Of a stretch of DNA of 64,000 bases, positions 51,143 to 63,840 are shown one piece after another (positions within the stretch are counted from its first letter, which is position 1; each line of letters starts with the position of its first letter). The notes below the pieces were generated by a model. That model ran no database searches and had not been told where the DNA came from. It saw nothing but the letters and a program-made list of their open reading frames with translations. This stretch comes from Cymbidium sinense (taxonomy: Eukaryota > Streptophyta > Magnoliopsida > Asparagales > Orchidaceae): the NCBI GenBank assembly GCA_021442155.1, contig CM038221.1, positions 42,665,648 to 42,729,647 of the forward strand. The letters are read 5' to 3'. A program made the position numbers and the translations under genes.

Positions 51143-54100
51143 TGTGGTGTTTATTTTTAAGGTGTGGGACACCACGTAGATCTTAGGGGATACTTATTAA
51201 AGTGATCGAGTATGACATTAAGGAATATTGTACTATCTCGAAGATAGAAATCACCACCATATAATGGACCTAATCATCTAATAAAGACTCCTAAGGCATG
51301 ATGGGTCTTCAAATATACTAGAAATCTTTCCCCTACTTTAAAAAAAGTAAAGTAGGGTTTATTTTAAGCTGAGTTCATTAAGTTCCCTATGTAGGCAAGC
51401 CTCCATAGTTTATTGCATCCTAAGGAATGACAATTACTTAAGAATACAATTTATTAAAATAGATAATTAGGGTCTCCAAAGATTTCAAGGTTAAGACTAT
51501 CAAAGGGTTGGCTATTTTAGAAAATCAAATGGGATATATCAAGGAGAAGACTTATTTTTGGAATCTAAAGGGAGAAAGTAAGAAATGTTCATTATATTAG
51601 GAAGCCTAGTGAGCATTCCAATCTACCCTATAATTGGGCTTTATATTATTGAAATTGAGAGAGTTAATTATTTGATTTGACATTTTATTAGATTGTTAGG
51701 GCTTATAATTCCATAACATACGATTGTGGAAATGCCTAAGAGGTGAGGATTTATGCTTGTAGCCCAAAGAAAATAGCTACCTTGGATCCTAAGCTATGGA
51801 GCTTTGGTAAAAACCACAAGCACATCCTAAATCTAAGCGAAAGGTGGACATAATGGTCTATCTCCACAAGAGAGGACACACTATCCGACTGTTGGACTTA
51901 CAATCGCTTGGAGTGGCTGCCAACTAACACCTCCTACACTTTAAATCTAGGTGGCCAAGTCTTATGCTTTGCAAGATGGCTAGGATATTGTTTATTTAGA
52001 AAGGAGACTAAGCCCTTAAACTTACTCCTTAACAGACTAGAGCATGAGTGGTATGAATTCATGACTTAATCTAATGAAAATTTTATCAAATTTATTTGAT
52101 TCTTTTGGACTCTATGTTTTGACACAGGCTATGGGATTTTGTATGCCTAAATGCATGAGAATTTGAATATGGGCTAAATCAAGAGAGAAAGGGAAGTCCT
52201 TTCATCAAAGGCTCTCATAAGTTAAGCCGTTATTCTAGCATAGGTGGAAGCCCCCTCTTAATAAGAGTGGAAGAATATGACATGCATGATATTATACATT
52301 CATTCATCCAACTAAGGGGTTGCTAAAAATTTTATTATCTTGATTTAATTCCTATGTTTTTATGTGAGGTCATGAGTTATTTTAAAATTTTAATTATGCG
52401 TTGTTAGTGGGATAGAAAATTTAATTTTATCCTAAGAGCCTACCGCATCCAGGCCACACATTCAAGCATCAATCATAAAGAACCTATAAAAAACATGTTG
52501 TTCTAATGCATAATCTAAACACAACATCAAACAATTTTATAGAACTAAGAAAGAATACATTGGTGGTTCCGTCGTACACCTCAAAAAGAGAAAAAAAGAT
52601 GGGTATCCGAGCTCTACCCTTATACAACCTGAATTACAAAAATATACATGCTACGGGGGGTCTTCTTTTCTTCATTTCTTCCTTCTCTTTCTTTTGATTT
52701 GATTTACTCCAAAGGCATCACAAGGCACCTCAGGGACTAAGCCTTCTGGCCACTACTCATCCTAATCTCCCATAATACTAATCCTAATTCCTAATATAAA
52801 ATTACATTAAAAATAAGAAAAGTAAATCTAGCTACACCTACAAAACAAATGTTAGCTAAACACACCATATAACCCAAGCAGTTATATGAATTATTTAGAC
52901 TTAGCATCCCACACATGGGTAACCAAGCTCACCTATCCTAACATGAGTTATGCTTTTTTAATCAGCATAAAACTGCAATATGATTAAATTATCCTATAAA
53001 TAAACCATCTAAATACAAAATGCACCGGTTCTCTAGTGAAGTATTTATAGTGAGGTATTAAAATTGTGTGTCTTAGAATGGCAATTTTCAATTTGGGTTG
53101 AATTTGTTTAAATTTTTTGGGTGAGTTTAATTTGAATGATTTAATGATTTATTTTCATTTTATTTCACTTTTATTTGGTTAAAATGATGTTTAAGTTTTC
53201 AAGAAGAGTAGAATGGATTCCATTTGTAGACAAAACTCTCTACATCTAACTCTTAAAGAGTCTAACTAAGGTCTTAAGTATCTTAGCCCATTTGAAATTC
53301 ATTTGATTTGATTTGATTTAGAATTTAGAATTTGAGTTTATTTAGGTATTTTATTGATTGATTTTGGATTAGATGTTTGGGTTTAATTAAATCTTGATAA
53401 TTCAATATCTTTAATATCTAATGAAGTTTAAGTTTGTTTAAATCTATGTGTTTTTGATTGATTAATTTTAGATTAGATGTTTTGGTTTAATTAAATCTTG
53501 ATAATACAATATCCTTTAAATTAATATTTAATTCTTTTCTTTGATTATGGTTACGTGACTTAATTTTATATTTATTTGATTTGATTATGGTTCATTTATT
53601 TGTAGTTTGATCGAATTAGATTAATTGAGATTTTATTTTGATTTTTAATTGAGTTTGACTTACAATCTTTGTAATTAGGATTTTATTTTTAATCTCATCC
53701 ATTTGTCATGTTTATCAAAGTTTGGATTAGTTTTTGATTTCATACATTGGATAGTTAATCTATTTATCATTTTTTAAGTAGGTTGAATGAGATTTGATTT
53801 GATTACATATTAAATTGATGAGAGTCTTTCTTAATTTAATTTAATTTAATTTTATTAGATTTGATTAACTTTATTAGTTTATGGGTTTGCTTAGGTTCAA
53901 TGTGATTATTAATTTAATTGAAGTGTGTTTAGGTTAATTATAAAGATTTGTTTAATTTTCAATTTGATTTCATATTTGTTTAGGTTATTGATGTAATTAA
54001 TGACTTAAGAATTTAAGTTTAATTTATATTTTGATTAGTATTTAATTACATTTATGCTTGATTAAGTTTAAGTTTAATATGATTTGTTTGATTGACTTAA

Positions 54101-57100
54101 TTGGCTTATTTAAGATGTGTGATCAAATTAATTAGTATATTAATTAAGTGTTTGCTTTGAATTTGATTTAAAAAGTTAATTTGCTCCATTAAGATGATGG
54201 ATTAATTCATTAAGTTTGCATTAATTAGGCGTTTATTCAATTGGATTAGCTTAAGGGAAATTTGTTTAATTAAGAAGTATATTTAAGTTAATTATTAAGA
54301 TTTAAATTTAAATTATTTAATTCTTAATGTAATTAATGACTTAATTATTTAGGTTTAATTTAGGTTTTGAATAGTATTTAATTGCATTTATGTTTGATTA
54401 AGCTTAGGTTTAATATGATTAATTTGATTAACTTAATTAGTTTACTTGAGGGGTGTGATTAATTGTTAAATTTAATTAGGAGTTTTATTTATGCTTAATT
54501 TAGGAGTTAGCATTAATGTAATTTATTTAAATTAATTTGATTCAATAAGATAATGGATTAATTCATTAAGTTTGCACTAATTAGATATTTAATTAATTAA
54601 GTTTGACTAAGGGTAAATATATTCTTAAATCATTTGATTAATTAAATGTTTGTTTAATTAGAGATTAATGACTTAATTGCCTACATATGATTTGATCTGA
54701 TAGCTTTAATTAAGCATTTACCTAAATTTTGTTGATTAAAGGGTTATCATTGTTATTATCATTTGATTACATTATGTAATTATTTATTTTTATTTCAATT
54801 AAACTTGATTATTCATAGTCATAGTTAGGTTTTATGTTCTTCATTTATTATGTTTATTAGATTTCATTCATGTTTGCTTTAGTTGTTAGGTTTATGTATT
54901 AATGGCTAATTAATCATCTCATTCTAAATGGATTGATTTTTAAATGTATTTTAATCATATCTTAATTAAGTTTACTTTAGCTTTATTTGGTCTAATTTGA
55001 TTAATATTAAATGACTATGTTGAATTAGTTTATTAATCAATTTGATTTTTAGTTTATTTAATGATTAATTATTTTTAGTTTATTTATATTCATTAAGAAG
55101 TTTCATATGATTAAGATTCCATGCTTAGTGTATGTTTAGTTATACTAGTTTGACCCATGTTAAAGTTTCCTAGATTTATTTAATTTTAAGTTTGATTTAA
55201 GATTTAATTATTTAATTATGTTTTACTAATTTAAATAGGTTTAATCATATTTAATTTAATTTTTTAGAATGATGATATTTTTATGATTTGAGGTTTGATT
55301 AATGATTGCTTAAGTGTTATGTCATTTCTGATTTTGATTTGATATTAAAATTATTTTAGAATATATTTTAATCAAGTCTTTAATTGATTAAACTTTAATT
55401 TTAAGTGTTTCTTTGGGTTTAATTAGAATTTAGAAAATCACATTATTTCCTTAAGAGTCCTAGATGTCAATTGAAGTGATTTAAGCTATTTTGAAGATTT
55501 TTGTAAATTTTTGAATTTTTATTTGATTTATTTGATTTAAAATGGGTAATTTGAACTTAAAAATTTAATTTCTCTCAATTCAGAAGTTCGTTTCACTTGA
55601 GACTTTTATTGTAGGTGTATTTTAACTTTAGCTTCAATCCCTAAAGATCTCAACTCAATCCGACTTATATTTTTAGATTAATTAATGAAACTTTCTTTTC
55701 CTAAAACTAAAATTAAGCTTAAACAATTTAGTAAAATTTGAGGATTTTGTGTTTATTGGATTTCCCTCGAAAAGTCGAATCCAACGAGCCCTTGTTTTCA
55801 ATTTCTTGCTAAGCATTTTAATTTTTATGAATTTTTTAAATTTCACGTGATTTAAATAATTTTGTAAATTAAAAACTCCAATTTGCCAGCCTGAGCTCCT
55901 CGGCGCGCAACAGAGGGCCATGTGAAGTCCTTGATGGGTCTTGTGGCACCGCTTGTGCGCACATCTGCCGCCATGTGATGAAATGGTGAAAAGCGCATGC
56001 GATGATTGCAATGCGTGGTTTAATTGAACCGTCGATGCAGTCGGGTGGTCGATCGATCGATCCAAAGGCGGATCACGAGATGAAGATCTAAGTCGTCGCG
56101 ACGCGGGGATGGTCCATAATAATGGATCAGCGATCCACGCGGTTGCGATCCACGCGATCAACCGTCGATCCGAACCACGATTGGATGGGCTGCGTCCACT
56201 GACGGTAAAATGGGCTCTTAAGGAAAATATTGAGAAATTCTAAGTGAAAACTTGTCCAAATGGACTTTTTTTCATGCCGATTCGTACCGAAAAATTTTTA
56301 TTTTTTAGTTGGGATGATATAAAAAATAAAATGCAGGATTGTCTAGGATAAATTTCTAAAATTGGGCAAACAATCATTATAAATAAAGGATCCTAAGGAT
56401 GATTACGATTTGGTGAAATTTACCTCACCGGAGATGGTTTCCGGTGGCGGTGAAGATCTGAGCGAACTCCTAGATATAGGAGGAAGCTTTGGAATGATTT
56501 TTAACCTTTGCTTCCCTTTGAAACATCACCTTCTCCAATGTTCACCATCGTCTCGCTAGAGAAGCTTTTATTTGTATTTTTTTAACTCAAAAATGGCTCA
56601 AAGAGGTGGGGGATGGGTTCCTTTTTTACTTTGGAGAGCTTTTAGGGGCTGAAGATAGATGAATGAAGCCTAATTTTTCTCTCCTTTAATAGTGGTCAAA
56701 AATTCATTCTTTTTTTGAACTTTTCAGCTTCAAAATGTTGTCAACTTGCTTGGGGTGGTTGGGATGGATGATGGATTGATTGAGGACTTTGGATTTTTTT
56801 CTCCAAAGTCCTCTCTTGCTACCATATGATCAGCTCCATTCAATGAAAATGTTGGGGATGAGTTAAATGCATGTAATAGGGAGAATTAAATGAGGTTGGG
56901 TGGAATCCTATGTGGGAGAGGATCCATGAGGGATTTAATTAGGTTGGGTTGATTTTGGGCTAATCCTAAATAGGTTTGGATCTGGTTTGATCAGTCCCCA
57001 ATGGGCCATAGCTTAGTTTCAAGGGATTTGGCAATTTGGGTCATATGGGCCATATTGGGTCATATCAGGTTAGGTTGACCAATTAGTCAAATTGGGTCAA

Positions 57101-58658
57101 ACCAATGCTTAGGTTAGGTTCAAATGATAATTTGAAGAGTTCTGGTATGATTAATTTGATTTAATTTATTTTAGAATTGATTTTGGTTCATTCGGAATAA
57201 AATGGGTCAAATGAGTCAAGTTGATCAATTTGACCAAAATTGGCCAAATTGGCTTGGATTATGGGTTGATTCATATTCAATTGACTAATTGAATATGAAT
57301 GTGATTTTTAGTTTAAATTAATTTGGATTTAATTTAAATTTTAGCTAAATTAACTATTTAGGCCTATTTGGGCTTAATGGCTCAATTGGGCTCGATTGAT
57401 CAAATTGGTTTAATTATGGCTTTGGTCAAGCTCAATAATCAATTTGTACTGAACTTGAACTATTAGTTACAATCAATTTGGGTTAGACCATGATTTGACC
57501 CAATTTTATCCTTTAGGCCAATTTGGGTCAACTTGGATCAAATGGCCAAAAGGTTTGGCTGGTGGTGATCAAGTCATATTTAAATATTGATTTTGGGTTT
57601 ATTCAAATCATTGGTTTTAATCAATTTGATATTGGATGAGTTTTGGTTAGCTTTGGTTCATTTGGGCTAAGGGTTGACTTGATCAAATGACTAAGTTGAC
57701 TTGGTTTGACAATTGATTATAATTGATCATCCTAGGACGATTAACAATTACGGTGGAAGATTTTGCTGAGCTTGGTTCAATCTAATTTGGGTTGGATTAG
57801 AAGTTGGCTCAAATGGGTCCTTTAAGCCACTTTGGGTCAAGTGGAGCTAAGTGGGTCAATTGGTTTGGCTTTAGTTTGATTCAAGTTTAGTTGAACTTAT
57901 ATATCAGCCCTAGATTCAAATATAAATTCAACAGCAATCAATTTGGTCCAATAGGTTTTGGCTCAATTAAAAGTTTTAAGTCAAAAGAGATAAGTTAGGC
58001 TTGACTTGGTTTCACTTTAATTTAGTTTTATGATTGTAGGTTTTATTTATATTTAGATAAATGATTGAATGAATGACTGATTCGAGAGAAAATTCATTAG
58101 TTTTGATTTAATTTGGATAAAATTTGGCTAAGTCCAAAGGCTTAAAGGGCTTAGATTGAGTTTGGATTTTATTTTCGATATAGTTTTGGTCATTTGAATT
58201 TGGATTTCATTTATATTATAAATATAAATGAAGAAATAATTGATTTATAAAGAAATAAATTGAGTTTAATTTGATCTAAAGGGAGTTTTGGCTAAGCTTA
58301 TGAATGTGGTTCATATGGAAGGTCTTAGGATTTGAATTTGATTTTGGGTTTGAATCATTTGGAGTCAAATTTGAAATTTGATTTAGAATTTGAATTTGAA
58401 TTTGAGATTTGGATTAAGATTTGAATATGGGTTTGATTTAAGAAAGTGTATCTAGATTGGATTTAAAAGTATAGGTAATTTCTTAAAGCCCTAAGGCATA
58501 GCCTAATCTTATGATTAACACTTCTAAGTCACTAGGCTCAGGTCAAGTGTTCACATAATCACTAGATGTGTCTTATGACTAAGAAAATCTTTTTGTCTAA
58601 AATATTCCTAAGTCTAAGAGGATGGGGTTGAGAGCTCACTCCAAAAGTGAGCTCAACA
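51143..58658 (-). mobile_element. 5' LTR of the large element (7.5 kb)
   Basis: On the minus strand it runs from TGTTGAGCTCACTTTTGG to AAAATAAACACCACA, with TG...CA ends. The primer-binding site follows its end, and gag-pol lies downstream on the same strand. U3 is about 6.0 kb and holds the terminal hairpin (58632-58654), the TTGACC-rich region, the GC-rich dyad block (55880-56210) and long AATTAA-rich DNA. The promoter lies near 52620, leaving about 1.5 kb of R plus U5. No coding region was identified. A 159-codon minus-strand open frame over the GC-rich block (55682-56161) is not conserved in the other LTR copies. Confidence 0.85.
52619..52624 (-). promoter_or_regulatory. Putative LTR TATA box driving the large element
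   Basis: The minus strand reads GGTTGTATAAGGGTAGAGCTCG. It is followed about 20 nt later by a CT-rich start-like region (CCATCTTTTTTTCTC). The same block is present in five other LTR copies of either orientation. Confidence 0.6.
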
Positions 58659-59585
58659 TTGCTAAATAATAAAAATTAAATGATTAATGATAATTAATCA
58701 CTGTAGAATTGTGAAGGGAAATAATTAGGACCTCTTTTTTTAACTATTTTTCTAATTGCATTTTCTTAGGAGGGTTAATTAACATAAGTAATAATTAGGG
58801 GTTAATTAAGGAAAATTAATGATTAGATAAAAATCAAACTAAACTAATGATTGGTTCAGATAATTCAAACATAATTTATGGGTTCCCCTTTATGTGTTTA
58901 ATAACATAAAATCATTAAGAAATTTATGGTTGATCCATTGGTGTGGGAAAACCATAAGAGTACTTAATTTAGATTCCTTCCTTAATCTAATTAATTCTTA
59001 AGCATGAGCCTAATGGCATTAGGTCCTTTTAGGTGTATTGTAAATTTTAATTTCTCATAAACATATCATTGGAGGCTCATGATTAAGTAGTTAATTAAAT
59101 TAAAGAAGCTTAAGGAAGGATAATTAAATTGATTGCTTAATGACTTGAGCCTAATCAATTCATAAAATCTACTTAATTACTATCCTAAAATATTTTAAGT
59201 CGCCAATGTGGGATGAAGCAAACACTAAACGTCATTTCTTCTCTTTAGGTTTTAATAATTCAAACACCAAAAATCAAATTTCATAAAAAAAAACTTTGGT
59301 TGATCTTAAAGAATTTGATTTGGCTTGATTGTCTTTAGGAATAAATATAATTAAATGTATTATGTGGCAATATCTAGTCATTCCTTCTCAATCATCATAA
59401 ATTTGCATATCATTTATGTAATCTATTCATATTTTGAAAAAGAATCAAAAGAATATGATTATATTTACGTTGCATGTGTTGGATAAATATTATTATATAG
59501 TGTGGCTATTATCACTAATAAATCCCAAATTATTTTACATTTACTTATAGTTTAAACATGGTAAAAGGTTTTTCTATTTTCATGA

Positions 59586-59990
59586 TTCATGTGTATGTTT
59601 GCATATGTTTGGAGTTAGCAAGTATATTGTCTGGACATTCTAGAAATACGAGGCTATAAGTAGCCCCAAGGAGATCTTATATAATCTCACTTCCTTGATT
59701 TAACAATGGCACGTACTTACTTAATTTCATTCATGTGTGTACATGTGCTAGAATTTTGCTTTATATGAATAAATAATTTCCTTTCATATAATTTTTGCAT
59801 GATTTTCATTCCCATGCTTGTGTATATGTTTACATATATTTAAGTTAGCAAGTATATAGTCTGGACATCCTGCGAACAAGAGGCTTTAAGTAGCCACAAG
59901 GAGATCTTAGATAATCTGACTTTCCTGGTTTAACAACAGCACATACTTGCTTAAATCTTCAATACATGTGTACATATGCTTAGCTAAAGG
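59586..59990 (+). repeat. Two-copy direct repeat within LTR, about 240-bp spacing
   Basis: Both copies contain GTTAGCAAGTATAT-GTCTGGACAT, a GAGGCT-AAGTAGCC hairpin-like block, AAGGAGATCTTA and TTTAACAA-GCAC. They lie near 59615-59715 and 59852-59945. The duplication is not visible in copy II. Part of it recurs at 63841-64000. Confidence 0.8.
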
Positions 59991-60793
59991 ATGAAATCTT
60001 TCTTTTCTACCAAAATACATGAATTAAGAATCATCAAGTGTGCAAAAATATAAAAGTATATTGCATGTATAAATACGTGTGTTAAATCAAATATCATGAA
60101 TAAAAATAATCAATAGATGTGTATATTATTGATGATGAAAAGGAATAATAGAATGTTATCCATGTGATAGTAATTCCATTATATTAATCCAAAGATCACT
60201 TTCATCTTTAAATAAGATTCTTTAAAATTAACCTAAACTTAGGTTTAATAAAAATATTTGATAAGCCATTCACTAAAGATACCAAAGTCATAATAATATA
60301 CCTTTAGAGGATAACTTAAGATATGAATGAAAGGGATCAAGTCCCTTTCTTCTCTTTATAATTAAGTATTAAGTAGGCATTATATGAAATAAGAAAAATG
60401 CAAATTAAAATTAACTAATCCTTTCAATGACTTGAAGTGGAACCTCCCTTAATGTTTAACTTAAACATCCTACACTTTAGATAATTATACCAGCCTAAGC
60501 GTCACACCAGACATAAATTTTATTTTGCAAGTGTAATTAAATTTAACTTAAACATCCTAACTAAGGCTTGTATGTTTGTTGAGCTAACATCTATTTTGTG
60601 TGTGATTTATTTTTCATAAATATATACTTTTGTAATAAATTAGTGCTATGTTTAAGATGAGTGGTGGTATAAGGTTAATATCGGGAGGCCTCTAAGCTTA
60701 GAAAATCAATCCAAAAGAAGGAAATGAAATACAAAGATTGAAGACCCCCATAGCATCCATTATAATTATAATATTCAATTGTAATCTCAGTTG

Positions 60794-60800
60794 TATAAAG
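60794..60800 (+). promoter_or_regulatory. Putative LTR TATA box (copy III/IV)
   Basis: TATAAAG in AGTTGTATAAAGGTAGAGCTTGG, the same conserved block as at 18593. Confidence 0.6.
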
Positions 60801-62294
60801 GTAGAGCTTGGCTACCTAATTTCTTTCTTTTTTGGGGTGTATGATGATACTCGATTGTACCAGCCTTTTATTATTTTATGAAATTTAAATGCTTGATTAT
60901 TGTGTTTAAATTTGCAATAGAAATGACATGTTTTTCATAGGTTTCTTAAAAAGTGATGATTTAATGTGTGGCCTGGATGTGGTAAGCTCTTTAAGATAAA
61001 ATTAAATTTTATACCCCCACTAATAACTTATAACTAAATTTTAATATAACTCACAACCTTATCTTAAATCCTAGGTTCATAATCAAGATAAATAAAAGAT
61101 TTAACAACCCCTTAGCTAAATAATATATGTTATCACACCATGCATACTATATTGTTTCACTCTTGAATAGGGAGGGTCTCCATTCTTGCATAATAGGGGA
61201 TCACTTGACCTTTGAGGCGTAAAAGAGAGCTACTCTCTCTCGATTTGGCCCACAACCTTATTTCATCATGCATATAGGCATAATTGTCCCAATCCTTAGT
61301 CCAAAATGAATGTGTCAAATTTATGAAAAAGATTATAAATTTTTTCATTAGTCTAAGCCATGTTTTTCATTTCAATCATGATTTAGTCTCTTGTGAAATG
61401 AGTTTAGGATTATAGCCCCCTTCCTAATTAAATAACAACCTAGCTATATTGCATCTACATAAGACAGACCTACATTATTTTAAAGCATATGAGGTGTTAG
61501 ATGGAGACCACTCTAGGCGGTTGCAAGTCCAGAAGAGTCGAGACGTGCCTATCCTCTCTTGTGGAGGTAAATCATTATGTCCCATTTTTTTTATTAGACT
61601 TAAGTCATGCTCTTAGCTTATACTAAAGCATCTTTGATTTAAGATCTGAGGCTACTTATTTTCTTTAGGCAATGAGTATAAGTCATCACCTCTTAAGCAT
61701 TTCCACAATCTTGTGTTGATAGACTATAAGCCCAAACATTCTAATAAGATTCTAACTTGAACAAAAAGTAAATTCTCTCTTTCAAATATGTAAAGCCTCA
61801 TTATAGGGTAGACTGGAGCACTCCCTAAGTTTTCAAGTATCATGGGTGCTCTCTACTTATCCTCCTTGCAATCCATAAATAAGTCTTCCTATTTAAACTC
61901 CCCCATTTGATTTCCATAAATATCTAATCCTTTGATTGTCTAACTTTGAAATCTTTGGAGATACTCATTAACTACTTTAATCAAGAGTTTTCTTGGGAAA
62001 TTCCTATTTCTTAAGATATAATTAACTATAGAATCTTACTTCTATAAGGAACTAAAAAACTTGACATAAAATAAACCTTGCTTTACTTCTCCATATAAAG
62101 TAGAGGAATGATCTCTGGTATATACGAAGACCCATCTACCTTAGGAGTCCTTATTAAGTGATTAGGTATATTGTAGGGTGATATTTCTATCTTTCAGGAT
62201 GATACATCATACCTTAATATCATACCCAATCACTTCAATAAATACCCCCTAAGATCTGCATGATGTCCCTACCGCTCCAAATTAAAACACCACA

Positions 62295-62299
62295 TATAC
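62295..62299. repeat. Target-site duplication, right copy (TATAC)
   Basis: It immediately follows the LTR end at 62294 and pairs with TATAA at 20494-20498. Confidence 0.6.
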
Positions 62300-63559
62300 T
62301 ATCTCAAAAGAGAGAAAATCACCCTATAATGAACTCAATCACTTAATAAAGACTCCTAAGGTAGATGAGTCTACATATATACCAAGGATCTCTCCCTTAC
62401 TTTACATGGATAAGTAAAGTAGGGGGTCTAATTTATTCTGAGTTCTTTAGATCCCTATGAAAGCAAGCTTCCATAGTTAATTATATCATAGGAAATGAGA
62501 ATTTTCTAAGAACACTCTCGATTAAAGTAGTCAACTAATATCTTCAAAGATTGCAAAGTTAGACTATCAAAAGATTGGTTGTTATTGGAAATCAAATGGG
62601 ATTGTTTGAATAATATGACTTCTTCATAGATTCAAAAGAAGAATAAATAGGAAGCATTTAATATACTAGGAAGCCTAGTGGTTTCTTTAGTCTACCTTAT
62701 GGTGAGGATTTACATTTTTTTGAAAGAAAGAATTTTTTTTTCATTTGAGTTGAAATTTTATTAGAATGTTAGGACTCATATTCCAACAACGCATGATTAT
62801 GAAAATGCCTTGGAGGTGAGGAATTATACTCATAGCAAGAGAGAAACAAGCAGCCTTAGAACCTAGATCTAGAGTGCTCTATAATAAGCTAAGAATTATA
62901 CCTAAATCTATCGAGGAAAGTGGGATATAATGGTTTACTTCCACTAAGGAGAGTGGACCAATCCTGACTCTTCTAGGCTTACAACCACCTAAAGTGGATA
63001 CTAGCTAATACTTTCTACATTTTAAAATCATGAGGCTAGTCATATGTAAATGCAAGATGGCTAGGTTGTTATTAATTAAGAAATGATCTAGAGTCATAAA
63101 CTCACTCCTTAAAAGACTAGATCATGATTGGTATAAAAATATGACTTAGATTAATACAAAATTTGTAAATTTTTAAATTCTTTTGACACATTAATTTGGA
63201 CCAAAGCTTGGGGTAATTGTGCCTAAATGCATGATGAAATTCAGTTGCGGGCTAAGATAGCAGGAAAAAGGGTGTTTTCCACTAGATGGGACTGTCCTCA
63301 TAGGTCAAGAATGCCCCCTATCATGCAAGAGTGGAGATTCCCTATTTTAAAAAGTGAAACAATATGATATGCATGGTGTGATAATATACAATATCTAACT
63401 AAGGGGTTGTTAAATCTTTTGTTTATATTGAGGTCATGAGTTGATTAAGATATAGTTATGAATTATTAATGAGGGTAGAAAAGTTAATTTTATCCTAAAG
63501 AGCTTATCGTATCTATGCCACATATCAAATTATTGCAATTTAAGAAACCTGTTGGTCTC
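62295..63559 (-). mobile_element. Minus-oriented LTR fragment (continuation of 20406-20498)
   Basis: It is collinear with 51225-52500 of the 5' LTR: ACTATCTC, CTAATCACTTAATAAAGACTCCTAAGG-like block, TTTACATGGATAAGTAAAGTAGG, GGAAGCCTAGTG, AAGGGGTTG, TTTTATCCTAAAGAG. It lacks the first 90 bp, which are found at 20406-20498. It ends at about 63559 against a fresh LTR terminus. Confidence 0.7.
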
Positions 63560-63840
63560 TGTGGTGTTTTAATTTGGAGTCGTTAGGACACCACACAGAT
63601 CTTATGGGGTACTACTGAAGTGATCGGGTATGACATTAAGGTATGATGTACCATCTCGAAAGATGGAGACATTGCCCTATAATGGACCTAATCACCTAAT
63701 AAGAACTCCTAAGGCAGATGAGTCTTCGTATATACCAAAGATATTTCCCCTAATTTATATGAAAAAGTAAAACATGGTTTATTTTATGCCAAGTTCTTTA
63801 ATTCCCTATAGAGGAAAACCTCCATAGTTAATTACATCTT
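63560..63840 (-). mobile_element. Minus-oriented LTR terminal fragment
   Basis: It begins TGTGGTGTTTTAATTTGG, the family terminus, and follows the 5' LTR landmarks to GTTAATTACATCTT. It breaks off at about 63840, where plus-oriented LTR sequence starts. Confidence 0.75.

Larger units (their letters stand above)
23227..58658 (-). mobile_element. Very large Tat/Ogre-like LTR retrotransposon, minus strand
   Basis: Read right to left: 5' LTR 58658-51143, primer-binding site 51134-51117, hairpin leader about 50640-49250, extra open region, gag, protease, RT-RNase H, second RNase H, integrase ending at 40243, repeat-rich 3' UTR, polypurine tract 30419-30405, and 3' LTR 30404-23227. A solo LTR (33073-39625) interrupts the 3' UTR. 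Without that insert the element spans about 28.9 kb, even though the 3' LTR lacks about 620 bp at its end. A sampled block of about 92 bp near 23240 (with 51780) shows about five differences between the two LTRs. All genes carry stops, so the copy is dead. Confidence 0.75.
58659..62294 (+). mobile_element. 3' part of the plus-oriented LTR (copy III, continued from 23226)
   Basis: It picks up where copy III stopped, as judged by alignment to copy II (17.3-20.09 kb): the GGACCTC block near 58726, CCATTGGTGTGGGAAAA near 58938, the promoter near 60794, CATGCATACTATATTGTTTCACTC near 61140, and the end ATTAAAACACCACA at 62294. Adding 20499-23226 gives an LTR of about 6.4 kb, split by the large element. 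The target duplication TATAA/TATAC supports its original ends. Confidence 0.75.

Noticed and set aside
55682..56161. 159-codon minus-strand open frame
   Set aside because: It lies over the GC-rich dyad block of the 5' LTR. The equivalent positions in other LTR copies do not keep the frame, and no domain is visible.
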